Origin: GCA-2720975 sp964469565
GTDB taxonomy: Bacteria; Planctomycetota; UBA1135; GCA-002686595
Length of the DNA stretch: 64,000 nucleotides
Assembly (NCBI GenBank): GCA_964469565.1
Contig: CAYXZD010000009.1
Coordinates: 62,001 to 126,000 of the forward strand
Reading direction: 5' to 3'
The position numbers and the translations under genes are program-made. Positions 1 to 7,533 of this stretch are shown here, piece after piece. Each line of letters begins with the position of its first letter. Position 1 is the stretch's first letter. The notes beneath the pieces are model-generated. The model worked only from the letters and a program-made list of their open reading frames with translations, was not told the origin of the DNA and searched no databases.

Positions 1-2171
1 ACGATATCGATCACCTGGAAGTCATCGATGGCCGCTTCAACAATCGAACCGCTGCCGGCGTCTTCGGCCACGAAGCGCATGACCACATTGTTCGATGGGG
101 ATACAAAGTCGGCGACGCGATACTCGTGGTAGATCCAGCCGCCGACGGTGTCGGGCCCATTCGGGCCCACCGTCTCCACGCGTGTCCACGAACTTCCCCC
201 ATTGTTGGAGACGTCGATTCTGAACGTGTCAGCTCCAGGGGAACTACCCTGGTTGTTGGAATACCAGCGCCAGTAGCTAATGTGCGGGTCTGGATAGGGA
301 GTCAGATCGAGCGTATCCGACACAAGTGTCGTCTTGCCACCGTCTACGTCATTGTCACCCACGGATCCGCCTGCATTGCCCTGACCCGTCACCCAGCACT
401 TGAGCCCGCTAGGTGTGTGGTCGTCTTCGGGCTGGGCCGCTGTTCCTCGCGGGTCGACGCGGGTCCAAATCCCTGTACTGGCTGTGTCGCCAGAGGCTCC
501 GCCGGTCCAACCTTGATTCGTCTCCATGTCATGGTCCACGGGGATGTTGATTTGCTCCGCAGACGTGCTCACGTGGGTGCTAGCGGGCGCTCCGCCCGGA
601 TCGCGGTAGATGGCACCGTCCTTGTCCATGGCTTCGATGTACCAATTGACGTTGGTGCCGCAGGCGATGGGGGGGAAGGATGCGTTGTAGTTCCCCGATC
701 CCAAGTTAGTGAGGGGGGAAGAGACAAAACCAGATCCAGTGTCGTAGTAGAGGGACTCCGTGCCGCCCATCAGGTCGCCGGGTGTTGACTCGGTGATGGA
801 AACTGGAACCTGGGTGCCATTGGGGTCGAGCAGCGTGGGTGGGCCTCCCACCACAGAAATGTCGAGCAGGTTTCCGGCGAGGGTCCAAACGAATAATCCG
901 CTTTCGAGATCGCTGCCGATGATGGTCCCGCTCGGGAAGTAGGGATACACGTTCCAGAGCCCGTTGAAGGTGGCCGCATCCCCTCCATTGGAGGTGTCGA
1001 AGTACCCAAACTCAAACATGCTGAGGGGGTCGGTGGCATCGTAGACTCGCAATCCACTGGTGTAATTGGCAGAAAAGACCATGTCACCCACCGTATAGAG
1101 GTTGTGGGTGATGGCTGTGTTTCCGTTCGTGAAAGTGCCAACCGCCGAAGCATTGCCCGGGTCGCTTACATCAATGATGTGGGTGGTGGAGGGAAAGCTA
1201 CCATCCTCGTCCAATTCGTCCCCTAGGTAGAAGTAATTGAGGTCGCCGCTGAGCCATCCTTGGTGTGAGTAACCAGGATTGGAGTAGTACACCTGGTCGA
1301 GCGTTTGCATGTTGCTCTTGTTGGTGACGTCGACGATTGTCAAGCCCGTTTGGCTCCAGCCACCATTCAATCCTCCACAGGCAAACATGACTTCTCGCCC
1401 AGCATAAGGGCCGCTCTGATAGGTGATGATCTGTGCGTCGTGGATATACCGTGACTGCCACGAACTCACGTACTGGGGTGAGGCAGGATTGCTGTTGAGG
1501 TCGTAGATCCGTGCGCCCTCGCTGCCGCCGCCGAGTCGGTAGAGATAACCGCTGTCTGTGTTGATGGCTACATTATGGGTGTCGCCTGTACCCACATCGT
1601 TTACGGTGTTGACGAGGGTGACGTTTCCATTGTCGATGTTGGTCATCTTGATGACCTGAATTCCACTGCCGCCCTCGGAAACTGCGTAGGCAAAGTCCTG
1701 GTAAACCTTGACGTCTCGCCAAAGGCTGTTGGGCCCGGAAATGTGTTTGATGAGCACAGGATTGGTGGGGTCTGTGATCTCAATGAAATTGGTGCCCGAC
1801 GATGTGCACATCAACGCATACTCGCGGCCAGAGGGGGACGTGTAGCCCCAGCAATCATTGCCGTTCGAGGCATTGTCAATCTGATTGAGCGGCATCCATG
1901 ATTGCAGGGTGACGTTCGATGAGTTGAACGCAGACGAGTTGCCCGTTCCTGGCTGGCCCGGTCCCGCTGCCCGATAGCCCGGCCCTGTGATCGCCCGCTT
2001 GAGGTCCCGAATCTTGGGGTCGTCATCGTGTGCGCTGAGTGGAAGCAACAAGGCAGCGGCTCCCAAGGTGAGGGAGGTCACGGTGGCGAGATGACGGAGG
2101 CGTGAGGAGATCTTGGGCTGGGGAGTCAAGGGGGCACCAGTGTGTGGGGGATCGGCCGGGGTTGGAGCCAT
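1..2171 (-). CDS. choice-of-anchor B family secreted protein (3' end beyond window)
   Basis: An open frame runs leftwards from ATG at 2171 and leaves the window without a stop, giving about 723 residues. The N-terminus has a signal-like stretch (TLGAAALLLPLSAHDDD, about residues 34-50). The next 350 residues read as LVIVD/choice-of-anchor B repeats, with motifs such as GTNFIEITDPTNP, LWRDVKVYQDFAYAVSE and YIHDAQIITY. The visible C-terminal part (roughly residues 560-720) resembles a MAM/jelly-roll domain, with FRIDVSNNGGSSW and a second aromatic strand pattern. This architecture is common among secreted proteins of marine Planctomycetota and Bacteroidota; the function is unknown and it probably acts extracellularly. 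The ATG was chosen because it is the furthest in-frame ATG with a signal-like region behind it. No good Shine-Dalgarno is visible. It lies 158 bases downstream of the peroxidase stop on the same strand. Confidence 0.8.
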   Translation of the reverse strand, partial: MAPTPADPPHTGAPLTPQPKISSRLRHLATVTSLTLGAAALLLPLSAHDDDPKIRDLKRAITGPGYRAAGPGQPGTGNSSAFNSSNVTLQSWMPLNQIDNASNGNDCWGYTSPSGREYALMCTSSGTNFIEITDPTNPVLIKHISGPNSLWRDVKVYQDFAYAVSEGGSGIQVIKMTNIDNGNVTLVNTVNDVGTGDTHNVAINTDSGYLYRLGGGSEGARIYDLNSNPASPQYVSSWQSRYIHDAQIITYQSGPYAGREVMFACGGLNGGWSQTGLTIVDVTNKSNMQTLDQVYYSNPGYSHQGWLSGDLNYFYLGDELDEDGSFPSTTHIIDVSDPGNASAVGTFTNGNTAITHNLYTVGDMVFSANYTSGLRVYDATDPLSMFEFGYFDTSNGGDAATFNGLWNVYPYFPSGTIIGSDLESGLFVWTLAGNLLDISVVGGPPTLLDPNGTQVPVSITESTPGDLMGGTESLYYDTGSGFVSSPLTNLGSGNYNASFPPIACGTNVNWYIEAMDKDGAIYRDPGGAPASTHVSTSAEQINIPVDHDMETNQGWTGGASGDTASTGIWTRVDPRGTAAQPEDDHTPSGLKCWVTGQGNAGGSVGDNDVDGGKTTLVSDTLDLTPYPDPHISYWRWYSNNQGSSPGADTFRIDVSNNGGSSWTRVETVGPNGPDTVGGWIYHEYRVADFVSPSNNVVMRFVAEDAGSGSIVEAAIDDFQVIDI

Positions 2172-2329
2172 TCGAATAGCAGTGGGAGAGGATCTTCCCG
2201 GGCGTAGCACCCAACGTAGCGCTTCTATCCAGTCAGTTCCTATCATCTACCCTACCCTTTGGATGCAGGGGGTTGCGCTAGGGTTCCGTATAAGCTCCGC
2301 GTCAGGGGCACAAGGGGTACAGGGGCCAC

Positions 2330-3685
2330 TCAGTAACCCTTGCGACCACGGTCGGGGGGGGCTCCTGAGTACCTGGGACTCTCTGGGGGGGCCAGCAGGT
2401 GTGCCGGAAGCGGTTCCCCTTCGAGACTCTCGAGGAATGCGATGAGGTCCCTCGTCTCGCTCTGGGTCAATTCGAGGGGCTTGAGGATGCGCTCGGCGTG
2501 GTGGCTCTGACCGCTGGATCCCTCTAGGGACGAGTAAAACTCTAAGACGGATTCCAAGTCCGGCATCTGGCCCGCATGGAAATAGGGTGCTCTCCCACGC
2601 AGATTGCGTAGGCTCGGAGTCTTGAACTCTCCCCAATGGCTCGCGTCGATCCGTAACTGTCGGACTCGAGCGGCAGCGGGCCCGGAGGGGTCATCGCTGA
2701 AGGGACCTGCCGCATTGAAGGGGCTTGCTTTGACTCGGCGCTCGCCATCGAATCGTCCTGCATCCTGGGGCAGGCCACCGTCCCGGGTCGGCACCTGGTT
2801 GTTGTGAAACTCCAAATCAGAGAAGGTCGGCCCTGTGTGGCAAAGGGTGCACTGCCCCCGACCGAGGAATAGGGCCAGCCCCCGCTGGGCAGCCTGACTC
2901 AACTGAGCACCCCCAGTAGGGTCGCCGTTTCGGCGCGCGGAGACGTAACGATCGAAGGGGGCATTTGAACGAACCAACTGGGCCTCGTAGGCAGCGATCG
3001 CCTTCCCTAAGTTTGAAAAGACACGGTTGATTGCGAATTGATCGCTTGCATGCAGTGCCTCCCATGCCTGTGCGTGCGGATGAGATTGATCGGAGGCGAT
3101 AGGACGGCCATGGGCTGGAAAACGTGAACCATCTTCAAGGTTGGGGAGAGCACCGAAGATCTCTTCGTAAGCCTTACGCACGGATTTGTCCTGCGAGACG
3201 ATGTGCGCAATGGCCAGGCGATCCATGCCCATTTCAATCGGGTTCTCGAACGGCTCCATGGCTTGTGCCCACAAGGAGTCCGTACGTCCATCCCAAAAAA
3301 ACCAGCGGCTGTATGCGAGATTCAACACGGTAGGGGTCTTGCGTGTTCCTTCTCCCAATGTATGGGCGAGTGGCTTTCCATCGGTGAAAGCTAATTGGGG
3401 ATCGTGGCAGGTTGCGCATGAGACTTCACCGGTCACGGACAACCGTGGATCAAAAAACAGCCAGTGTCCCAGGTGGATTGCGCGGGGATCGGAGTGCCAG
3501 CGGTTGGTTGAATCCAGCGGAATAGACGGCAGGGGTGACAGGCGGTCGAGGTTCGGGGCGAGTTCCACTTGCGTTGGGCCTATCGGATCAGCCGGGCCAC
3601 AAGCGGTCAGGTGACTGGCGAGTACCCCAATGATCAAAAACCATGGGCTGATTGGAATACGGCTCGTCCACTGCAACGCACGCAT
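2330..3685 (-). CDS. diheme cytochrome c peroxidase / MauG family lipoprotein
   Basis: A 451-residue protein with two c-type heme motifs, CATCH near residue 90 and CTLCH near residue 280, in the layout of bacterial diheme cytochrome c peroxidases (CcpA/MauG family). These reduce hydrogen peroxide with electrons from small cytochromes or cupredoxins in the periplasm. The start at 3685 gives a hydrophobic leader ending in LTAC, a lipobox, so the enzyme is probably lipid-anchored. An upstream start at 3739 would add 18 residues in front of the signal and is less likely. The chosen start overlaps the end of the small lipoprotein gene upstream, so the two look co-transcribed. Whether it is a peroxidase or a MauG-like modifying enzyme cannot be told from sequence. 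Confidence 0.85.
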   Translation of the reverse strand: MRALQWTSRIPISPWFLIIGVLASHLTACGPADPIGPTQVELAPNLDRLSPLPSIPLDSTNRWHSDPRAIHLGHWLFFDPRLSVTGEVSCATCHDPQLAFTDGKPLAHTLGEGTRKTPTVLNLAYSRWFFWDGRTDSLWAQAMEPFENPIEMGMDRLAIAHIVSQDKSVRKAYEEIFGALPNLEDGSRFPAHGRPIASDQSHPHAQAWEALHASDQFAINRVFSNLGKAIAAYEAQLVRSNAPFDRYVSARRNGDPTGGAQLSQAAQRGLALFLGRGQCTLCHTGPTFSDLEFHNNQVPTRDGGLPQDAGRFDGERRVKASPFNAAGPFSDDPSGPAAARVRQLRIDASHWGEFKTPSLRNLRGRAPYFHAGQMPDLESVLEFYSSLEGSSGQSHHAERILKPLELTQSETRDLIAFLESLEGEPLPAHLLAPPESPRYSGAPPDRGRKGY

Positions 3686-3692
3686 GGCTATC

Positions 3693-4205
3693 TCATTCGA
3701 TGTAGAGGTCAAACTGGGCCCGCTCGGTGAGTGCCCCACGGCGAAGATCGATGTGGAATACCCAGTGCCCGATCATGTGGCAGAGCACGCCCTGCACTTG
3801 GTAATGGCCGCCCCCGAGATCGCTCCACTCGACTTCTCTCAACATTCCGTGGCGATGGGCGGGCATGCGGCAATCGAGCGTGAGGTCCGCCCCAGCGATG
3901 GGGTGGGTGCACTCCGCATCCTCGAACAGCCACAAATCCACTGCAAAACTCTCATTGAGGGGGATCGGTTCGACACTCGGTTTGAAGTGTGCGTAAAAGC
4001 TGCCCCCTTGGCTGGCCGTGCCGAGCCCGACTGGCGGACTCACGGTGGGTGGATCGGCTCCAGCGTGGCAGGATACTCCCGCGATCATCACGGCGGCTAG
4101 GGCGAGATGCGGCCAGGCGTGCTGGCGGGGTGAGACTCCAAGATGGAGCCAATAGTGTCTCAATCTAAGCCGTTGATGTATCCAGGACCATGGGCGTCGA
4201 AGCAT
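3693..4205 (-). CDS. small lipoprotein with YtkA/FixH-like beta domain
   Basis: A protein of about 170 residues with a long basic N-terminus, a hydrophobic segment and a lipobox-like IAGVSC near residue 46. The mature part contains FAVDLWLFEDAEC, an MPAHRHGM motif and GGHYQVQGVLCHMIGHWVF. This is the pattern of YtkA-like (PF13115-type) immunoglobulin-fold domains, some of which sit near cytochrome or copper-handling genes. Histidines and methionines in the MPAHRHGM and CHMIGHW stretches could bind metal, but that is inference. The start is ATG 4205; a GTG at 4211 is an alternative. The stop lies inside the start region of the peroxidase gene, suggesting that the two proteins work together in the periplasm. 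Confidence 0.65.
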   Translation of the reverse strand: MLRRPWSWIHQRLRLRHYWLHLGVSPRQHAWPHLALAAVMIAGVSCHAGADPPTVSPPVGLGTASQGGSFYAHFKPSVEPIPLNESFAVDLWLFEDAECTHPIAGADLTLDCRMPAHRHGMLREVEWSDLGGGHYQVQGVLCHMIGHWVFHIDLRRGALTERAQFDLYIE

Positions 4206-4406
4206 GCCCACATCCTAGCCCCTAAGACCTCTTCGGGCCCAGACCCACTTCGCTCCCGGGCCGGTGATGGGTGCGCCTTCCCTGCTAGAAACGCACGACT
4301 CTAAGCTGATGTCCCCACAGGAATTGCATCCTTGCATGAAAATGGGTGTGTGGGGGGGCCTACGTCAAAGGCTAGAGTGGCGGTGAGAGTTCCACTCCCA
4401 CATCCC

Positions 4407-5210
4407 ATGAGCAAGACTACCCTCGACCCTGTAGCAGAGACGCTACGCCGCTGGTCCCGTGAGACCACGGTGGAGGACCTGCAGCGCAGGGGCGTTTCGC
4501 AGTTGCGCTCTGTGAGTTTGAGCACGGTTTCCGACTTGATTGAAAAAGCCGTCAACCGGGCGCTGCTAGCGCGAACCCTCCACAACGACGAGGATCCGAG
4601 CCAGGAAGAGCGGCACTTAGCCAGCATCTCGGAGGCCACCCGTGAGGAATTCCTCACCCTAGTCAACTCTGACGCTCCACAAGAGAACCGCATAGGGGCG
4701 ATGGAAGCCCAGGCTGTCAGCACGATTGGCCAGCTTCAGACGGAGCTGCACTCCCGCCGCGCAGAGATCGCCCACCAAGAACTGAAACTGGACACCGTGG
4801 GCGGCGCAACCGCGCCGAGCGAGGCTCAGATGGAGTCCAAACTGAGGAAGCTATTCGTTTCTTGGGGAGGGGATTCGAGTGCCCCGTCGGCCATGGAGAA
4901 AGAGGTGATTAGCCTAGTCTTGAGTGAGTTGCGCGCGGAGAGAGTGGCCATCGAGCGCGAGCGCTTGAACCGTCACAAGAACGAGACTTGCTTGCTCGAA
5001 CGGCGCATTGAAAAACTCAATCGTCTGCTCGGCGAGTCTCAAGTTCACCTTGCTGCGGCTCAGATGCAATCGAACGTCGATACAGGTCTCGCCTCGGAAT
5101 ACGACTCTGTCCAGGGCTTAGATCCCTCTGATGGACGGCTCGAACAAAAGAAGGCGCTGATGTCTTCAATCTTCGAGGCCAACCGCGCCATGCGCGATGC
5201 TCTCAATTAG
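4407..5210 (+). CDS. hypothetical coiled-coil protein
   Basis: A protein of about 267 residues, start MSKTTLDPVAETLRRWSRET. The frame stays open 25 codons upstream, but that part has no coding character. It is hydrophilic and rich in Glu, Arg, Leu and Gln, with long amphipathic helices around residues 95-125 (QLQTELHSRRAEIAHQELKL) and 175-235, as expected for a cytoplasmic coiled coil. There is no signal peptide, membrane segment or known enzymatic motif. The gene is divergent from the YtkA-like gene and convergent with the prenyltransferase-repeat gene, so it is its own transcription unit. No family recognised. Confidence 0.65.
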   Translation: MSKTTLDPVAETLRRWSRETTVEDLQRRGVSQLRSVSLSTVSDLIEKAVNRALLARTLHNDEDPSQEERHLASISEATREEFLTLVNSDAPQENRIGAMEAQAVSTIGQLQTELHSRRAEIAHQELKLDTVGGATAPSEAQMESKLRKLFVSWGGDSSAPSAMEKEVISLVLSELRAERVAIERERLNRHKNETCLLERRIEKLNRLLGESQVHLAAAQMQSNVDTGLASEYDSVQGLDPSDGRLEQKKALMSSIFEANRAMRDALN

Positions 5211-5237
5211 GCCCTGAGCTCAGCTAAGGATCCTCCC

Positions 5238-6566
5238 CTAGCGCTGGAAGAAGGGCAGGCTGCCCTCGGGTACGGATAGGTAGAGCACGTTCATTGCAGT
5301 GGCATAAGCTCGGCCATAGCGTGCGTTCACGACTCGACCCCCAGCGTCAAAACGCCTGTCTCTCCAAGAACCATCCGCCTCTTGGGTCATCAGGATCTCA
5401 CGGCTGTGGGATTCAGCCCAGCGCCGGAAAAAGGCTCCATCAGGATGCTGCCAAAGCGCCTGCGCTAGGTAAAACCGTTCATAGTAGGGGAATCGTGCGG
5501 CATGGGTGTGCCCGCCCTTCGCCGCTTCCTGCTCCCGGAGGGCCAACTTACGCCAGATGTAGAGATAGCCATCCTCCACAATGGACCCCTCGTACACCCC
5601 TGTCGCGTGCAGCGTTGAAAGGCAGGCCCCGGTCAGTGCCACGGAGCTTGTGGGCTGCTGGTGTGAGTAGATAAAACCACCCTGCTCGTCTTGCAAGGAG
5701 ATCACATAGGCTGTGGCCTTGTCGATGACTTGCCGGTCGACTTGAAAGCCTGTATTGCGCGCGCCGCGAAGGGCTTGCAGAAGGCAAACGGTGACCGATC
5801 CTTCATCGATATCCATGGGCTTGGGGCTGTAATACCACCCGCCCCGCGTGCTTTGGGCCTGTTCGATGCATCGCACGCCCCGTTGGATGGTGTCACGCAT
5901 TCGTTTACCTCGCGGGCTACCCGGGGAGAGCGAGTAAGCCTGGGTCAGGGCTAGCAAGGCTAGCCCGTGGCCGTGATTACGTGAATTCTGATCCCCCCGC
6001 GCAGAAATGAAACCAGCTTGGGGGTCGTCAGGGCCGGCGCTGTGGTCGAGCAGAAAGTCGATGGCCTTGGTGAGTGCTTTTTGATGGGGGCCGCGATTGG
6101 TGCTGTTGCCACCACCGAGAAACGCCAGGGCGACTAGGGCAGTGACACCGACCGGTGAGCGGTGCTCGCCTGTTCCCAACGACACTTGTCCACCCGCGAG
6201 GATGTCCTTGGCCAGCCACTCGAGCCCCCGTTCACGGCAGAGTCGCAAGGGGTCCGCAGGTCCCGCAGGGCGATCCCGGGGCGATTCGATGGTCTTGCCC
6301 CCTGGGTCATCATCTTGGAATAGCCATGCACGCGATCCCGCTGTGCTAGACCAACGCGCAGAGTCGTTTATTCGCACGCGAGGGCTGATGTCAGCAAGAT
6401 CAACCGAGTGCGCTGAAGTCGCACTCAACGTGGGCGTCAGGATTGAGCCCCATCCCAGCACAGCGTGAGCAGCCAATCCAATGCGCCAGACGCTTCGCGA
6501 GGGCTTGCACTGCAAGGCACTGGGATTAGCGAACAAGGAGCTTAGTCGCAGAACCGATGGGTTCAT
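5238..6566 (-). CDS. secreted prenyltransferase/squalene-oxidase repeat protein
   Basis: A 442-residue protein with a leader containing a hydrophobic stretch (about residues 28-50), then an alpha/alpha-toroid fold of prenyltransferase/squalene-oxidase type. Repeats include GVTALVALAFLGGG, HGLALLALTQAY, STRGGWYYSPKP, EQGGFIYSHQQP and ADGSWRDRRF. Such proteins occur at the end of MoxR/Bat-type operons in Planctomycetota; they are unlikely to be terpene cyclases because the acidic catalytic DXDD or DDXD motif is not seen. It is last in the operon, 47 bases after the acidic small protein. Its C-terminus (LPFFQR) matches that of its paralog at 12716-13885 (LPIFQR). Role unknown, probably periplasmic binding or scaffolding. 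Confidence 0.75.
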   Translation of the reverse strand: MNPSVLRLSSLFANPSALQCKPSRSVWRIGLAAHAVLGWGSILTPTLSATSAHSVDLADISPRVRINDSARWSSTAGSRAWLFQDDDPGGKTIESPRDRPAGPADPLRLCRERGLEWLAKDILAGGQVSLGTGEHRSPVGVTALVALAFLGGGNSTNRGPHQKALTKAIDFLLDHSAGPDDPQAGFISARGDQNSRNHGHGLALLALTQAYSLSPGSPRGKRMRDTIQRGVRCIEQAQSTRGGWYYSPKPMDIDEGSVTVCLLQALRGARNTGFQVDRQVIDKATAYVISLQDEQGGFIYSHQQPTSSVALTGACLSTLHATGVYEGSIVEDGYLYIWRKLALREQEAAKGGHTHAARFPYYERFYLAQALWQHPDGAFFRRWAESHSREILMTQEADGSWRDRRFDAGGRVVNARYGRAYATAMNVLYLSVPEGSLPFFQR

Positions 6567-6612
6567 GGCCTCACAGTCGCAAGCGGTAGATCCAATGACC
6601 CATCCCTTGGAA

Positions 6613-7005
6613 CTATTGGCGGTCGTTCAAACGACGGTAGTAGGAGTCGATCCAACCCCGGTAGCGCGGGGGAAGGTCTTGGCCGCCCTCGGCCCGGAAC
6701 AAATCCCGCAGGTGCACGGGTAGGTTGCCCCATTGGTCGCCACCGTTTTGAACCAGCAGGGGGTTGCCCTGCGCATCCTTGGGTTGGGCCGCCGACTGAC
6801 CATCCGGGCCGCCTTCACGATTGCCCTTAGGGGGGCCATCTTGGCCGGGTTTGGGGTCCTGGTCGGAGTCAGGCTTTTCGCCGGGCTTTTTTTCCTCGGG
6901 GCCTTCCTGAGTGCCTTCTTTCTGGCTGGGTGTGGTGCCACTAGGTTTCTCGCCCTGGCCTTGCTCGCATTCTCCAGATCCGGCCGACGAACTGTCGCCC
7001 GACAT
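6613..7005 (-). CDS. small acidic low-complexity protein with conserved C-terminal motif
   Basis: A 130-residue protein. The first 90 residues are low complexity (Gly, Glu, Lys, Pro, Gln, Asp). The last 40 are ordered-looking, with WGNLPVHLRDLFRAEGG and YRGWIDSYYRRLN. This C-terminal W-G-x-L-P...YR..I..YYR pattern is known to me from small or C-terminal segments in planctomycete Bat-type operons; the function is unknown. There is no signal peptide, so it is either cytoplasmic or exported with another partner. It starts 9 bases after the stop of the preceding small exported protein, which supports co-translation. Confidence 0.6.
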   Translation of the reverse strand: MSGDSSSAGSGECEQGQGEKPSGTTPSQKEGTQEGPEEKKPGEKPDSDQDPKPGQDGPPKGNREGGPDGQSAAQPKDAQGNPLLVQNGGDQWGNLPVHLRDLFRAEGGQDLPPRYRGWIDSYYRRLNDRQ

Positions 7006-7014
7006 GGCACCGCT

Positions 7015-7419
7015 TCACGTGCCCCCCTGCTGCTCAGCGATCTCTAGAATACGATCAATCTCCTCAAGGACGAGGTTGCCCTGCCCGTGGGTGGCGGCCA
7101 GCAACGCTTGAATGCCCTGCTGTGGAAGTTCGTTGGGCAGATCACTTCCCACGGGAAGGATCTCGGCAATTCCACTCGCCTCTGCTTTAGCCAATTGGCT
7201 TGTGTCGCCTGCAGAGGCATCCAAAAGCAATGAGCCCATTCTGTGCATGCGTAATTCCACAGCTTGGAACAGTTCGATCATCTCCTGCTTGGGATCTTTC
7301 TCTGCTTCGACCATCTCGCGCAGCCTCGGCTGAATCGGTGCTGGCTCCTGGGTCCAAGCTGTTGGGCTGAGCATTGCTGCGGATAGGACCGCGCAAGCCG
7401 TGGAGAATCTGTGTTTCAT
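7015..7419 (-). CDS. small exported hypothetical protein
   Basis: A 134-residue protein with a clear Sec signal peptide (MKHRFSTACAVLSAAMLSPT, cleavage probably after AWT or thereabouts). The mature part is helical and charged, with EMIELFQAVELRMHRMGSLL and NLVLEEIDRILEIAEQQ. It sits inside the MoxR/Bat-type operon between the giant coiled-coil gene (114 bases upstream) and the acidic small protein. No family recognised. The helical, acidic mature region suggests interaction with the coiled-coil partner, which is inference from position only. Confidence 0.6.
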   Translation of the reverse strand: MKHRFSTACAVLSAAMLSPTAWTQEPAPIQPRLREMVEAEKDPKQEMIELFQAVELRMHRMGSLLLDASAGDTSQLAKAEASGIAEILPVGSDLPNELPQQGIQALLAATHGQGNLVLEEIDRILEIAEQQGGT

Positions 7420-7533
7420 AGGAAGGGATGTATTGAATGTGGGTCTTGTCTATCTTCCCCTATCAGCGGCGCTTGTGCCAGAATCTTGATTACTGGGGGT
7501 GTTAGGGAGGGTCTCATGGGCCCTAGAGGGGGG

